A stretch of 64,000 nucleotides of DNA. Source: Vreelandella andesensis. GTDB taxonomy: Bacteria; Pseudomonadota; Gammaproteobacteria; Pseudomonadales; Halomonadaceae. The notes below the pieces were generated by a model that worked only from the letters and a program-made list of their open reading frames with translations, was not told the origin of the DNA and did not search any database. The position numbers were made by a program, and so were the translations under genes. The stretch spans positions 1 to 64,000 of the forward strand of contig NZ_RZHG01000008.1 in the NCBI RefSeq assembly GCF_003989795.1. The letters run 5' to 3'. Positions 20,056-28,862 of this stretch are shown here, in pieces; position 1 is the first letter of the stretch; every line of letters starts with the position of its first letter.

Positions 20056-20333
20056 GTAATCACGTATTTGCAACAGACACTGCCGCCTGCAGGGCAGGCT
20101 GCGGTGCTTGCTGTATTGCACCGTCTATCACCTCTTATATACCCGACATGCCCAATGGCAAGCCGGCGGGGATTCGATGCGTGCAGTTGAGCGATGACAA
20201 TTTATGCAGGTTATTTGGTGACCCAAGTCGCCCTGCCGTGTGTGAGCAATTCGATTATGATTCAGAGATATGCGGCGAGCACCGGGATGAGGCACTCGCC
20301 ACTCTTAACTGGCTGGAATCAACAACGGGTTAA
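20052..20333 (+). CDS. YkgJ-family cysteine cluster protein
   Basis: This 93-aa protein has the YkgJ zinc/iron cluster pattern: CRAGCGACC near the N-terminus, then C, C and C spaced through RCVQL, NLCRLF and AVCEQF. Eight cysteines in all are conserved in the family. Its biochemical role is not established. It overlaps the QueD-like gene by 4 bp and so belongs to the que transcript. It converges on the large regulator gene with only 9 bp between stops. Confidence 0.85.
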   Translation: MSNHVFATDTAACRAGCGACCIAPSITSYIPDMPNGKPAGIRCVQLSDDNLCRLFGDPSRPAVCEQFDYDSEICGEHRDEALATLNWLESTTG

Positions 20334-20342
20334 CAGACGGCC

Positions 20343-23300
20343 TCAGGTTTCGTTTTCAACACTCACCGCGTGGGGCAACCGCCTATCGAGCAGGCTGACC
20401 CAACGTACTAACACGGGTGCATCGCTATGGCTCACTTCACTCAATAAGTGCCTAAATGCTTCTTTAGCCTGAAGGTCGTTTGGTGAAATACGGGTCAGCC
20501 AAAGCTCAAGCGCTGCAAGCTCCTGATGGCGGTTTCCATGCTCCCGAGCCTGATTTATTGCCATTTCAGCAAGGGCTTTCACTTCATTCGCAGGGTGCCC
20601 GAGCAAATTGCGCACTTTAGCTAGCTGGGTTGCCAGCTCAGGCAAAAAGAGCGTTGTACGTTCTTTCGCAATGACAAGACATTGATCCAGGTAGTCTTCA
20701 GCCGCTTTCAGCTCTCCAAGCTCAATACACGCATCTGAATACCACAGTACCGGACGCTGATAGCGATCGCGCCCATTCAGCTCTGCCATCTGGTCTAGAC
20801 TGTTCCTCACCTGCACTAAGCCCCCCTGATCGCCTGCTAGAGCGCGCTGCCAGCCAAGAATACCCTGTGCAGAAATTTGCCAAAGCTGCAAATCGGGCGT
20901 TCCCGTCATTGCAGCAGCACGCTCAGCATGTCGTGTGGCTAAATGCACATGACCAAGCTGCCGATATAGAGCAGCGGCAAACATCAACGCCATGGCAAGC
21001 GTACCTGGATGGCCAATTTTTTCAGCTAACCGAATGGCGGAAGATATATGCCGCTCAGCGCGCTGGTAATCACCACGTAAGCACAGCGCCCAGCCTTGGA
21101 AAGAAGCAGCGGTTACTTGTGGGTGATCAGAGAAAGGCAGCCATTCAATCATCATTTGCGCATTGAGAGGATCAATTTCATCTAGGTGATCATGCGCCTG
21201 CTGAATTCGGCCAGCCCAATATTCGCAATGCGCTCGCGCGTAGTCGGCCAATCGTTGATAGCGCGGATCTTCTAAACGCCCGGCGATGTCGGCAAGCGTC
21301 GAGGCTAGCGCGAAGGCATCCGCGTGAGCATAACGCTGGCTGCGGCCAACCCATAAGCCCCACTTGACCAAGAATATTTGTTCAAGGTCTTCAGGGTCTT
21401 CCGTGGCAGCGCTCCTTGATGTGCGAAGCAACTCTCTTGCACGCACGAAGCTTTCATGCGCAGTTGGAGAACCATGTCCCTCTAGGGCGAAAGCGGCTTG
21501 ACCCCGCACGGTGAGCAAACTCACTTCGCGCTCAACTTCATGATCAACATGACGCAGACTAGCAAGGCCAAAGCCTGCCATGCGAAGTGCCGTACGGTTG
21601 GCGCTAACCTTAAGGGCTTCTCGGGCAGCCAGTTCAAAGTAACGAGCCCCCCTGGCGTAGTGGCCACTGCGGCGTAGGTGGGTTGCAAAATCACCTGGGT
21701 GACGGCTAATCCATACCGGGAAGCGCTCCTCAATCAGCGTGACTACCTGCTGATGAAGCTTAACGCGCACATCCCTCGGGCATGAAAGATAAGCGGCTTC
21801 TTGAAGCAACTGGTGGCTAAACTGATACTCAGGCTCACCTCCTTCTTTATCCACTGGCTCAATAATTTCCAACTGGCGCATGTGCTCAATCGCCTGAGAT
21901 AAGCGCGGCTTTTCCCAACCACTGCACTCTTGAAGAAAATCAAGACGGAAACGCTTGCCCAGCACCGCCGCTATATGAGCAATTTCCCGATCACCTTCCA
22001 GCTGGTCAATACGACTGGCCAACAGCCCCAGCAACCCTTTCGGTAACTCATCAAACTGCACAGTACGGCCTTCGCGGCGATCCATATCCAAACGCCGACA
22101 AATCTCTTGCAGATACAACGGCACTCCATCGCAACGCTCAATAATTTGGTTACGTAGCCGTGGGCTTAAATGAATGCGATACCGACGGGATAGCTGAGAA
22201 AGTAAACGAGAAGACTGCAGTGCATCCAGTTTTCCAAGCGTAATTTGCTGATCCCAGTGCAGCTTCACCGGAAGTGACTCGCGTCCATGGTGGCTGGCCA
22301 CCAGCATGAAGGCGGTATTGATCGGCAACCGCGCTTGTAGTCCTCCCAACACCTTGAACGAGGGTTCATCAAGCCATTGCAGATCATCAATCATCAGTAC
22401 CAGCGTGCGAGAACTGGCTTGATGCTCAATTAAGCGGTGTAAGAGTTTTACGACTAACTCATTGGCCTCGCCATTCTGGGTCAACTGGGCAACTTCTTGA
22501 ACATCACGAACACCGAGCGCTTCCTCAAGCAACTGCTGACGCTCATCATCGAGAGGTTCCAATGAAAGGGTCTCTTGTAGCAGACGAACAGTTTCACAGG
22601 TTGGTGTTGCTTCTAAATACCAAGCAAGCAGAGTACGTGCTACTCCGTAGGGTTCTAGCACCGATAACCGCGTCGTTGGCTGCCAACAAATGGCAGCATC
22701 ACGGCTAAGTTCTAACTGACGAAAACCTACCATCAAAGCAGATTTCCCCATTCCTGAGGCCCCGCGTACTAAAACGCTTTGGCGCAAACCGATGCCGGCC
22801 CTTGCCAACGCGTCTCTTAGCGTGCGCAGTGATGTTTCTCGACCCACTAAACTGGGAGGTAATGCATCCCTACCGCCTTCATTTACTCCTAGCACTAACG
22901 CTCTCAAACGCACACGGCCATCGCTGGCCACCAAGCGAGATACAAGCCGCGGCTGCAAATCAAGCGCAGGAGGCATGTGCTGACTGGCTTCTTGAGAGAT
23001 CACCAGTTCGCTACCCTCTGCCGCGCTCATTAATTCCAGTGACACTTGAGTTACTTGGCCGAGCGGGTCAGCTAACTGACGCTCAGGAAGATAAACCACC
23101 CGTCCACTATTAAGCCCAGCGGCGAGCTCAAATTTGGGGGGTTCACCATCACCTATCCAGTGACGCTGAGACTCTAGAGGCAACGCCAGACGGCAGTGTT
23201 CGTAAAGCGCAACCAACTCTGCCAACTGATGGGCTGGACCATGAGTACCAAAGCAGGCCAAGCCGAGCCCACCCGTCGCACCAGGCAGCCAGAAGCCACC

Positions 23301-24248
23301 TAAATGATGACACTGCTGTTCTAACCAGCGCAGTAACTCTAATTGAAGCGCCAAACAATTTCGGGTAGCCGCACGATCTTGCCAATCGCCTTGCAACTTA
23401 AGCCGAATAGCCATCACCGATAGCTGACGAAGCTCAATCTCATCTTCACGAAGGGGTTTACTATCTGCCGCCAGCACGCGAGAAAAAGCACCTTGCGGGC
23501 TCATTACGCGCGGGTCATGGTGGCCATCTGACCAATAGTTAGCTAACTGTAGAAAGCTAGGCTCAGGCTGCTGGCCTGAAAGCGCTAACAGCTGTAGGTA
23601 GCTGTTATACTGCTCGTGAGCAGCTGCCATCTGATTTTTCTCGGCCAACTGACGTACCAATCGTTCATGAAATGGGCCGTAACCAGAAAAGCGGCTGACT
23701 AATCCTTCCAGTAAATTGTCAGGTACATCCGCGTGGGCATCCAGCACCTGCTCCGCGAAACGAATAACTCGTTGGCGCCACTCATTTCGCACCTGAACCA
23801 ACCACCGTTGAAATTCACTACAGCTAGCAAGTTGAAGTTCTTCTATCAAATCACCCTGGTAACACGACATCACATCTTCAAGATTTGCTAAATCTCGAGG
23901 TCCTTCCAGCAATTGCTGTAATTCGTGCAAGTCCACTCGCCAGTGGGCGGGCAATTGAAAAGCGATAGTTTGACGGGATACGTTCAACACTTGATCGGCA
24001 TTGTCCCCCATCGACTGACGCAGACAGTGAAGCGCATGACGTAGGTTGGTTCTGCCCGATGACAGCCCCTGGTCTGGCCAAAGTAACTCTGCAAGGGAAG
24101 CTCGATTGACGGGCTGTCGATGCAGCAGCAAATAAACAAGCAGCGCTTTTACTTTGTCATAACTGAAGTGCGTCAGCACATCTTCTCCTAGTGATAAAGA
24201 GAAATGGCCAAACAGGGTCAGTTGGTCTGTCTCACGAGCATCGCGCAT
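20343..24248 (-). CDS. large SARP/BTAD-AAA ATPase-TPR transcriptional regulator
   Basis: This 1301-aa multidomain signalling protein has several recognisable regions. Residues 8-100 resemble an OmpR/SARP winged helix, and 105-240 a bacterial transcriptional-activation (BTAD) helical domain. Residues about 272-450 resemble a class III nucleotidyl cyclase fold (GLACFG at 329-334, AAGLNSGRVV at 376-385) but lack the metal-binding aspartates, so it is probably not catalytic. An AAA/STAND ATPase follows, with Walker A GASGMGKS (496-503) and Walker B LVLMIDDLQWLDE (616-628). The rest, from about 850, is helical and TPR-like. This architecture is common for ATP-dependent activators in actinobacteria and occurs in scattered proteobacteria. 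The gene lies 30 bp downstream of miaE on the same strand. Target genes are unknown. Confidence 0.8.
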   Translation of the reverse strand: MRDARETDQLTLFGHFSLSLGEDVLTHFSYDKVKALLVYLLLHRQPVNRASLAELLWPDQGLSSGRTNLRHALHCLRQSMGDNADQVLNVSRQTIAFQLPAHWRVDLHELQQLLEGPRDLANLEDVMSCYQGDLIEELQLASCSEFQRWLVQVRNEWRQRVIRFAEQVLDAHADVPDNLLEGLVSRFSGYGPFHERLVRQLAEKNQMAAAHEQYNSYLQLLALSGQQPEPSFLQLANYWSDGHHDPRVMSPQGAFSRVLAADSKPLREDEIELRQLSVMAIRLKLQGDWQDRAATRNCLALQLELLRWLEQQCHHLGGFWLPGATGGLGLACFGTHGPAHQLAELVALYEHCRLALPLESQRHWIGDGEPPKFELAAGLNSGRVVYLPERQLADPLGQVTQVSLELMSAAEGSELVISQEASQHMPPALDLQPRLVSRLVASDGRVRLRALVLGVNEGGRDALPPSLVGRETSLRTLRDALARAGIGLRQSVLVRGASGMGKSALMVGFRQLELSRDAAICWQPTTRLSVLEPYGVARTLLAWYLEATPTCETVRLLQETLSLEPLDDERQQLLEEALGVRDVQEVAQLTQNGEANELVVKLLHRLIEHQASSRTLVLMIDDLQWLDEPSFKVLGGLQARLPINTAFMLVASHHGRESLPVKLHWDQQITLGKLDALQSSRLLSQLSRRYRIHLSPRLRNQIIERCDGVPLYLQEICRRLDMDRREGRTVQFDELPKGLLGLLASRIDQLEGDREIAHIAAVLGKRFRLDFLQECSGWEKPRLSQAIEHMRQLEIIEPVDKEGGEPEYQFSHQLLQEAAYLSCPRDVRVKLHQQVVTLIEERFPVWISRHPGDFATHLRRSGHYARGARYFELAAREALKVSANRTALRMAGFGLASLRHVDHEVEREVSLLTVRGQAAFALEGHGSPTAHESFVRARELLRTSRSAATEDPEDLEQIFLVKWGLWVGRSQRYAHADAFALASTLADIAGRLEDPRYQRLADYARAHCEYWAGRIQQAHDHLDEIDPLNAQMMIEWLPFSDHPQVTAASFQGWALCLRGDYQRAERHISSAIRLAEKIGHPGTLAMALMFAAALYRQLGHVHLATRHAERAAAMTGTPDLQLWQISAQGILGWQRALAGDQGGLVQVRNSLDQMAELNGRDRYQRPVLWYSDACIELGELKAAEDYLDQCLVIAKERTTLFLPELATQLAKVRNLLGHPANEVKALAEMAINQAREHGNRHQELAALELWLTRISPNDLQAKEAFRHLLSEVSHSDAPVLVRWVSLLDRRLPHAVSVENET

Positions 24249-24278
24249 GATACATATCCTACTTAGACTAGCGGTGAC

Positions 24279-24935
24279 TTAAGAAGGCACACCGCTATGA
24301 AAACGAAAAGTCGTATCTGGCGACGTAATCAACTCCGCTTCACGCGCCACAAAAAAGGCGATTCTGTCATCAATCGATGCCGCTGTTTGCTGCTTGGCAA
24401 GCAGCAGATAGTCTTCAAAGTGACGACCTTCTGACTTCACTAACGTGCGATAGAACTTTGCAAGCTCTTCATCTAAATAAGGTATTAGTCGCGCAAAGCG
24501 TTCGCAGCTGCGTGCTTCGATGAGCGCACCAATAATTAACACATCAATCAGGCGGTCAGGATCGTTACTACGTAGATGCTTACGTAAACCTTCGGCATAG
24601 CGTGAAGCAGTAAGGTGAGCATATGCCACACCACGCTTTTCCATTAAGCCAACTACCTGCTCGAAATGCAGCAATTCTTCTCGAGCCAATTGCGACATTT
24701 TGCTTAACAATAACGGCTGGTCAACGTAACGGTAGAGCAAGCTCATTGCCGTTGAAGCAGCCTTTTTTTCACACTGAGCGTGGTCAATAAGAAGTATCTC
24801 AGGATTATCAAGTGCCCATTGCAGCCAAGCATCCGGGGTTGGACAAGCAAGAAACTGATGAAGACACTCCGGTAACAAGTCATCTGCTTGAAGCGAATGA
24901 CCTTCGGGTTGCAGTATATTTAATTGTATCGACAT
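24279..24935 (-). CDS. miaE: tRNA-(ms2io6A)-hydroxylase MiaE
   Basis: This 218-aa non-heme di-iron monooxygenase hydroxylates the isopentenyl group of ms2i6A37 in tRNAs reading UNN codons. The ferritin-like helices carry the two iron-binding patterns, including an E-E-L-L-H segment near 85 and E-x-R-S-C-E-R near 140, with a further ExxH near the C-terminal third. It begins the transcript that continues into the large regulator. The ribosome site is weak. Confidence 0.93.
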   Translation of the reverse strand: MSIQLNILQPEGHSLQADDLLPECLHQFLACPTPDAWLQWALDNPEILLIDHAQCEKKAASTAMSLLYRYVDQPLLLSKMSQLAREELLHFEQVVGLMEKRGVAYAHLTASRYAEGLRKHLRSNDPDRLIDVLIIGALIEARSCERFARLIPYLDEELAKFYRTLVKSEGRHFEDYLLLAKQQTAASIDDRIAFFVAREAELITSPDTTFRFHSGVPS

Positions 24936-25313
24936 AACACCATTACCAAGCGCTTATCTCACTATTGTACAACATATAAACGCCCTTGGCGTTTGTTCCC
25001 TACCATTACGCTTGTCATTAAAAGCGCCGTAACAGCATTTTCATATAGCACATTACTAATATAAAAACGCAAATATTGAAGCTCCACACCTCAATGTCCG
25101 CGATTTTACTGTCGTATGATAATAATACGACGAGGTAATCAAACAGTATGGTAACGCGGCATCACAATAATCACACGTACCCTCACCCTCGATTACGCCT
25201 GTTTGGTAAAAAACTGCCACCTAAGCAGAGCAAATAAGAAAAAAATCTCTCTATTAAGAAACCCTTTGCCACCTCCTCAACATAAAGTACAAGACCCTCA
25301 AGAGCCTGCCGTC
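24936..25313. other. intergenic region between miaE and acnB; a 29-codon frame present
   Basis: This A/T-rich spacer divides two divergent genes. It holds a 29-codon plus-strand frame at 25148-25237, with GAGG 12 bp upstream, whose product is rich in His, Pro, Arg and Lys. I do not have enough support to call it a gene. No terminator or RNA gene is visible. The acnB promoter candidate follows it. Confidence 0.4.
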
Positions 25314-25342
25314 TTAACATTGTCGACAGTTTCCCGTAGAAT
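25314..25342 (+). promoter_or_regulatory. acnB: sigma70 promoter candidate for acnB
   Basis: TTAACA (25314-25319) and TAGAAT (25337-25342) are separated by 17 bp, and the spacer contains the palindrome TGTCGACA (25321-25328). It would start RNA near 25349, giving a leader of about 106 nt. That leader holds an inverted repeat GTATGT...ACATAC (25375-25399). Confidence 0.5.
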
Positions 25343-25454
25343 CTAATTCATCCACCAGACGCTGTTTGTCAAGCGTATGTCACGTGTCCGGGCACATACT
25401 CAATACCGTGTAAGTATGCGCTCGTCACCATTAAGAAGATGAGAGGGCCCCAAC

Positions 25455-28058
25455 GTGCTTGAAGCTTACCGCCAACATGTCGAGGAACGCGCTGCAGAGG
25501 GCGTACCGCCCAAGCCCCTGAACGCTGAACAAGTTGCTGCTTTACTTGAGCTACTTAAAAATCCGCCGGCAGGTGAAGAAGAGTTTGTCCTTGATCTAAT
25601 CACCAACCGAGTCCCACCAGGCGTTGATGAAGCTGCTTATGTGAAAGCAGGTTTCTTGACCGCGATTGCTAAAGGTGAGGCCACCTCTCCGCTAATCGAT
25701 AAGATTCATGCCGTCAAACTCTTGGGCACCATGCAAGGCGGATATAATATCGTCTCCATGGTTGAATTATTAGATAATGAAGAGCTTGCTCGTGAGGCTG
25801 GTGAACAGCTTAAGCACACTCTTCTGATGTTTGATGCGTTCCATGACGTTGAAGAGCGCGCCAAAAATGGTAATGCCGTTGCTAAGGACGTTATCCAGTC
25901 TTGGGCTGAAGCAGAATGGTTCCTCTCAAAACCCGCGTTGGAAGAGAAAATCACATTAACGGTTTTCAAGGTGCCTGGTGAAACCAATACTGATGACCTA
26001 TCGCCTGCACCTGACGCATGGTCGCGCCCCGATATCCCGCTACATGCCAACGCCATGCTCAAAAATGAGCGCGAAGGCATTGAGCCTGAAGTGCAAGGCA
26101 CAACTGGACCACTGAAACAAATTGAAGATGTGAAATCGAAAGGTTTCCCCGTTGCCTATGTGGGTGACGTTGTCGGCACCGGCTCTTCACGCAAGTCTGC
26201 CACTAACTCTGTCCTGTGGTACTTTGGTGACGACATTCCTTACGTGCCTAACAAGCGCGCTGGTGGCTTCTGTTTCGGTGCTAAAATCGCGCCTATCTTC
26301 TTCAATACGATGGAAGATTCTGGAGCTCTGCCGGTTGAAATGGATGTTTCCAAACTGGAAATGGGCGACGTCATTGATGTTTACCCTTACGAAGGTAAAG
26401 TGTGCAAACACGATACTGACGAGGTATTGACAACCTTCGAATTAAAAACCCAACTGATTCTCGATGAAGTGCGCGCCGGTGGACGTATTCCGTTGATTAT
26501 CGGTCGCGGCCTAACAGGTAAAGCACGTGAATCGCTGGGCCTTGAGCCTTCTAATGTGTTCCGCTTACCAGACCAGCCGGTTGACACTGGCAAAGGTTTT
26601 ACCCTTGCTCAAAAAATGGTGGGCAAAGCCTGCGGCATGAATGGCGTGCGTCCCGGCATGTACTGCGAGCCAAGGATGACGACCGTTGGTTCCCAGGACA
26701 CAACCGGCCCGATGACCCGCGACGAGTTAAAGGACCTAGCTTGTCTTGGCTTCCAGGCCGACTTAGTCATGCAGTCATTCTGTCACACGGCAGCCTATCC
26801 AAAACCTGTCGATGTTGATACGCATCATACACTGCCTGATTTCATCATGAACCGTGGTGGCGTTTCTCTTCGCCCCGGCGACGGTATCATTCACAGCTGG
26901 CTGAACCGCATGCTGCTGCCCGATACAGTGGGTACCGGCGGTGACTCTCACACTCGTTTTCCGCTGGGTATCTCGTTCCCAGCAGGTTCTGGCCTAGTAG
27001 CGTTCGCTGCCGCGACGGGTGTTATGCCACTGGACATGCCTGAATCCGTCTTGGTTCGCTTTAAAGGCGAGCGCCAGCCGGGCGTAACACTGCGCGACCT
27101 GGTACACGCTATTCCGCTCTACGCCATCAAGAAAGGCCTGCTAACTGTTGAGAAATCAGGTAAGAAGAACGCTTTCTCTGGTCGCGTGTTGGAAATTGAA
27201 GGCCTTGAAGAACTGACCGTCGAGCAAGCTTTCGAGCTTTCCGACGCCTCAGCAGAGCGCAGTGCAGCCGGCTGTACAATCACCCTGTCAGAAGAAAGCG
27301 TCACCGAATACCTTAAATCCAACATCACGCTGTTAAAGTGGATGATGGCGAATGGGTATGGTGACGAGCGCACTATTAGCCGTCGTATCGAAGGTATGGA
27401 AGCATGGCTTGATAACCCAAGCTTAATGCGTGCTGACAAAGACGCAGAATATGCCGAAATTATCGAAATCGATCTTAGCGAAATTAAAGAGCCCGTTCTC
27501 TGCGCGCCTAACGACCCAGATGATGCTCGCCTGCTGTCTGACGTTGCTGGCCAGAAAATTGACGAAGTATTTATCGGCTCATGCATGACCAATATTGGTC
27601 ATTTCCGTGCAGCGGGTAAATTACTTGAAAAACAGCCTGCGGGTAGTCTGAAAACGCGTCTTTGGCTCGCACCGCCGACCAAGATGGATCAGCACCAGCT
27701 TACCGAAGAAGGCTATTACGGCATTTATGGCCGTGCTGGTGCCCGCATGGAAATGCCGGGGTGTTCTCTGTGTATGGGTAACCAGGCACGCGTTGCTGCA
27801 AAAAGCACGGTCGTGTCTACGTCTACACGTAACTTCCCGAACCGTTTGGGTGATGGTGCAAATGTATACCTCGCCTCAGCGGAGCTCGCAGCGGTTGCCG
27901 CCGTGGAAGGCCGCCTTCCAACCGTTGAAGAATACCAGCGTTACATGAGTGAATTTGACGCACTCGCTGGAGAAATATATCGTTACATGAACTTCCACGA
28001 AATCGAGGAGTATCAAAAAATCGCCTCGAACGTGATTCCGATTGCTCAAGAAGCTTAA
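25455..28058 (+). CDS. acnB: bifunctional aconitate hydratase 2/2-methylisocitrate dehydratase
   Basis: This 867-aa aconitase B isomerises citrate and isocitrate in the TCA cycle and can also act on 2-methylisocitrate. The [4Fe-4S] ligands are Cys710, Cys770 and Cys773 (GSCMTN and PGCSLC), matching E. coli positions. The N-terminal HEAT-like domain, swivel domain and catalytic domains are all present at normal length. The start is GTG at 25455 with GAGAGG 8 bp upstream, and the protein opens [13 protein letters not shown] as in the family. It stands alone and ends in a strong terminator. Confidence 0.97.
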   Translation: MLEAYRQHVEERAAEGVPPKPLNAEQVAALLELLKNPPAGEEEFVLDLITNRVPPGVDEAAYVKAGFLTAIAKGEATSPLIDKIHAVKLLGTMQGGYNIVSMVELLDNEELAREAGEQLKHTLLMFDAFHDVEERAKNGNAVAKDVIQSWAEAEWFLSKPALEEKITLTVFKVPGETNTDDLSPAPDAWSRPDIPLHANAMLKNEREGIEPEVQGTTGPLKQIEDVKSKGFPVAYVGDVVGTGSSRKSATNSVLWYFGDDIPYVPNKRAGGFCFGAKIAPIFFNTMEDSGALPVEMDVSKLEMGDVIDVYPYEGKVCKHDTDEVLTTFELKTQLILDEVRAGGRIPLIIGRGLTGKARESLGLEPSNVFRLPDQPVDTGKGFTLAQKMVGKACGMNGVRPGMYCEPRMTTVGSQDTTGPMTRDELKDLACLGFQADLVMQSFCHTAAYPKPVDVDTHHTLPDFIMNRGGVSLRPGDGIIHSWLNRMLLPDTVGTGGDSHTRFPLGISFPAGSGLVAFAAATGVMPLDMPESVLVRFKGERQPGVTLRDLVHAIPLYAIKKGLLTVEKSGKKNAFSGRVLEIEGLEELTVEQAFELSDASAERSAAGCTITLSEESVTEYLKSNITLLKWMMANGYGDERTISRRIEGMEAWLDNPSLMRADKDAEYAEIIEIDLSEIKEPVLCAPNDPDDARLLSDVAGQKIDEVFIGSCMTNIGHFRAAGKLLEKQPAGSLKTRLWLAPPTKMDQHQLTEEGYYGIYGRAGARMEMPGCSLCMGNQARVAAKSTVVSTSTRNFPNRLGDGANVYLASAELAAVAAVEGRLPTVEEYQRYMSEFDALAGEIYRYMNFHEIEEYQKIASNVIPIAQEA

Positions 28059-28143
28059 CGCTCTTGCAGTACCGGACCTATCGCCGATGCTCGCAACATC
28101 GCAAGAAAGGTGACACTGTTGCTTTCTTGAGCCGATGACCGAA

Positions 28144-28178
28144 CGCCCCAATCTGTTTACAGGTTGGGGCGTTTTTTT
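28144..28178 (+). terminator. intrinsic terminator after acnB
   Basis: CGCCCCAA and TTGGGGCG pair around a 12-nt loop that itself contains a CTGT/ACAG mini-stem. The hairpin is followed by seven uridines. Confidence 0.9.
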
Positions 28179-28189
28179 ATAGTGTCTCG

Positions 28190-28233
28190 TTTTTATAAAC
28201 TGGTTTTTTATAAACTGGCCTTAATAGACTGAT
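28190..28233. repeat. 15-bp tandem repeat between acnB and rraA
   Basis: TTTTTATAAACTGG occurs at 28190-28203 and 28205-28218 (period 15), with a third degenerate copy (TTAATAGACTGAT) at 28221-28233. It lies just after the acnB terminator. Confidence 0.85.
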
Positions 28234-28264
28234 TTCTAATAACAATGCTGAACAGGAGCGTGAA

Positions 28265-28759
28265 ATGACAAACGCAACCCCCGTTGTCACCCCGGATTTA
28301 TGTGATGCATATCCTGACGTGACAGTGCTTGAGCCGATGTTTGCTAACTATGGCGGCGTCGACAGCTTTTTCGGCCCTATTCGTACCGTAAAATGTTTCG
28401 AAGACAACTCAATGGTTAAGCAGGCCGTTGCTGAACCAGGTGATGGCGCAGTACTGGTTGTGGATGCTGGCGGCTCACACCGCTGCGCTATGCTGGGCGA
28501 CATGCTCGCCGAACAAGCCGCTAAAAATGGTTGGGCGGGTGTGGTGATGTACGGTTGCGTAAGGGATGTCGACATCCTCGTCACACTGCCGCTTGGCGTT
28601 CAAGCATTAGGCAGCCATCCGCGCAAAAGCGAAAAGCGCGGTGAAGGGCAGCGCGATATTCCAATTACATTTGCAGGCGCTACGATAAGCGCTGGACAAT
28701 GGCTTTACGCAGATAACAACGGCATTATCATTGCTGATAAACCCCTTGAGCTTAACTAA
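28265..28759 (+). CDS. rraA: ribonuclease E activity regulator RraA
   Basis: This 164-aa protein of the RraA fold matches E. coli RraA in length and in key segments: [25 protein letters not shown] and GCVRD. RraA binds RNase E and inhibits its cleavage activity. Relatives include 4-hydroxy-4-methyl-2-oxoglutarate aldolases, which keep the same fold, so a metabolic role is the alternative. AGGAG precedes the ATG at proper spacing. It is flanked by terminator-like hairpins on both sides and so is probably monocistronic. Confidence 0.9.
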   Translation: MTNATPVVTPDLCDAYPDVTVLEPMFANYGGVDSFFGPIRTVKCFEDNSMVKQAVAEPGDGAVLVVDAGGSHRCAMLGDMLAEQAAKNGWAGVVMYGCVRDVDILVTLPLGVQALGSHPRKSEKRGEGQRDIPITFAGATISAGQWLYADNNGIIIADKPLELN

Positions 28760-28768
28760 ATCAAGTGC

Positions 28769-28803
28769 TTGCCAGGGGCGGTTGCTTAATGCCACCCTGG
28801 CAA
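28769..28803 (+). terminator. hairpin after rraA
   Basis: TTGCCAGGG (28769-28777) pairs with CCCTGGCAA (28795-28803) over nine bases. There is only a short T-rich run afterwards, so it may terminate weakly. Confidence 0.5.
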
Positions 28804-28858
28804 TTCATCTCTGGCAGCAACCCTGGCAACATTCCTGACAACAACTCTGAAAAACTTT
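28797..28858. repeat. 12-14 bp degenerate tandem repeat after rraA
   Basis: Units beginning CTGGCA/CTGACA recur at 28797, 28811, 28823, 28835 and 28847, with 12-14 bp periods (for example CTGGCAGCAACC, CTGGCAACATTC, CTGACAACAACT). The first unit is the 3' arm of the rraA hairpin, and the array runs up to the start of the GDPD gene. Confidence 0.6.
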
Positions 28859-28862
28859 GACT

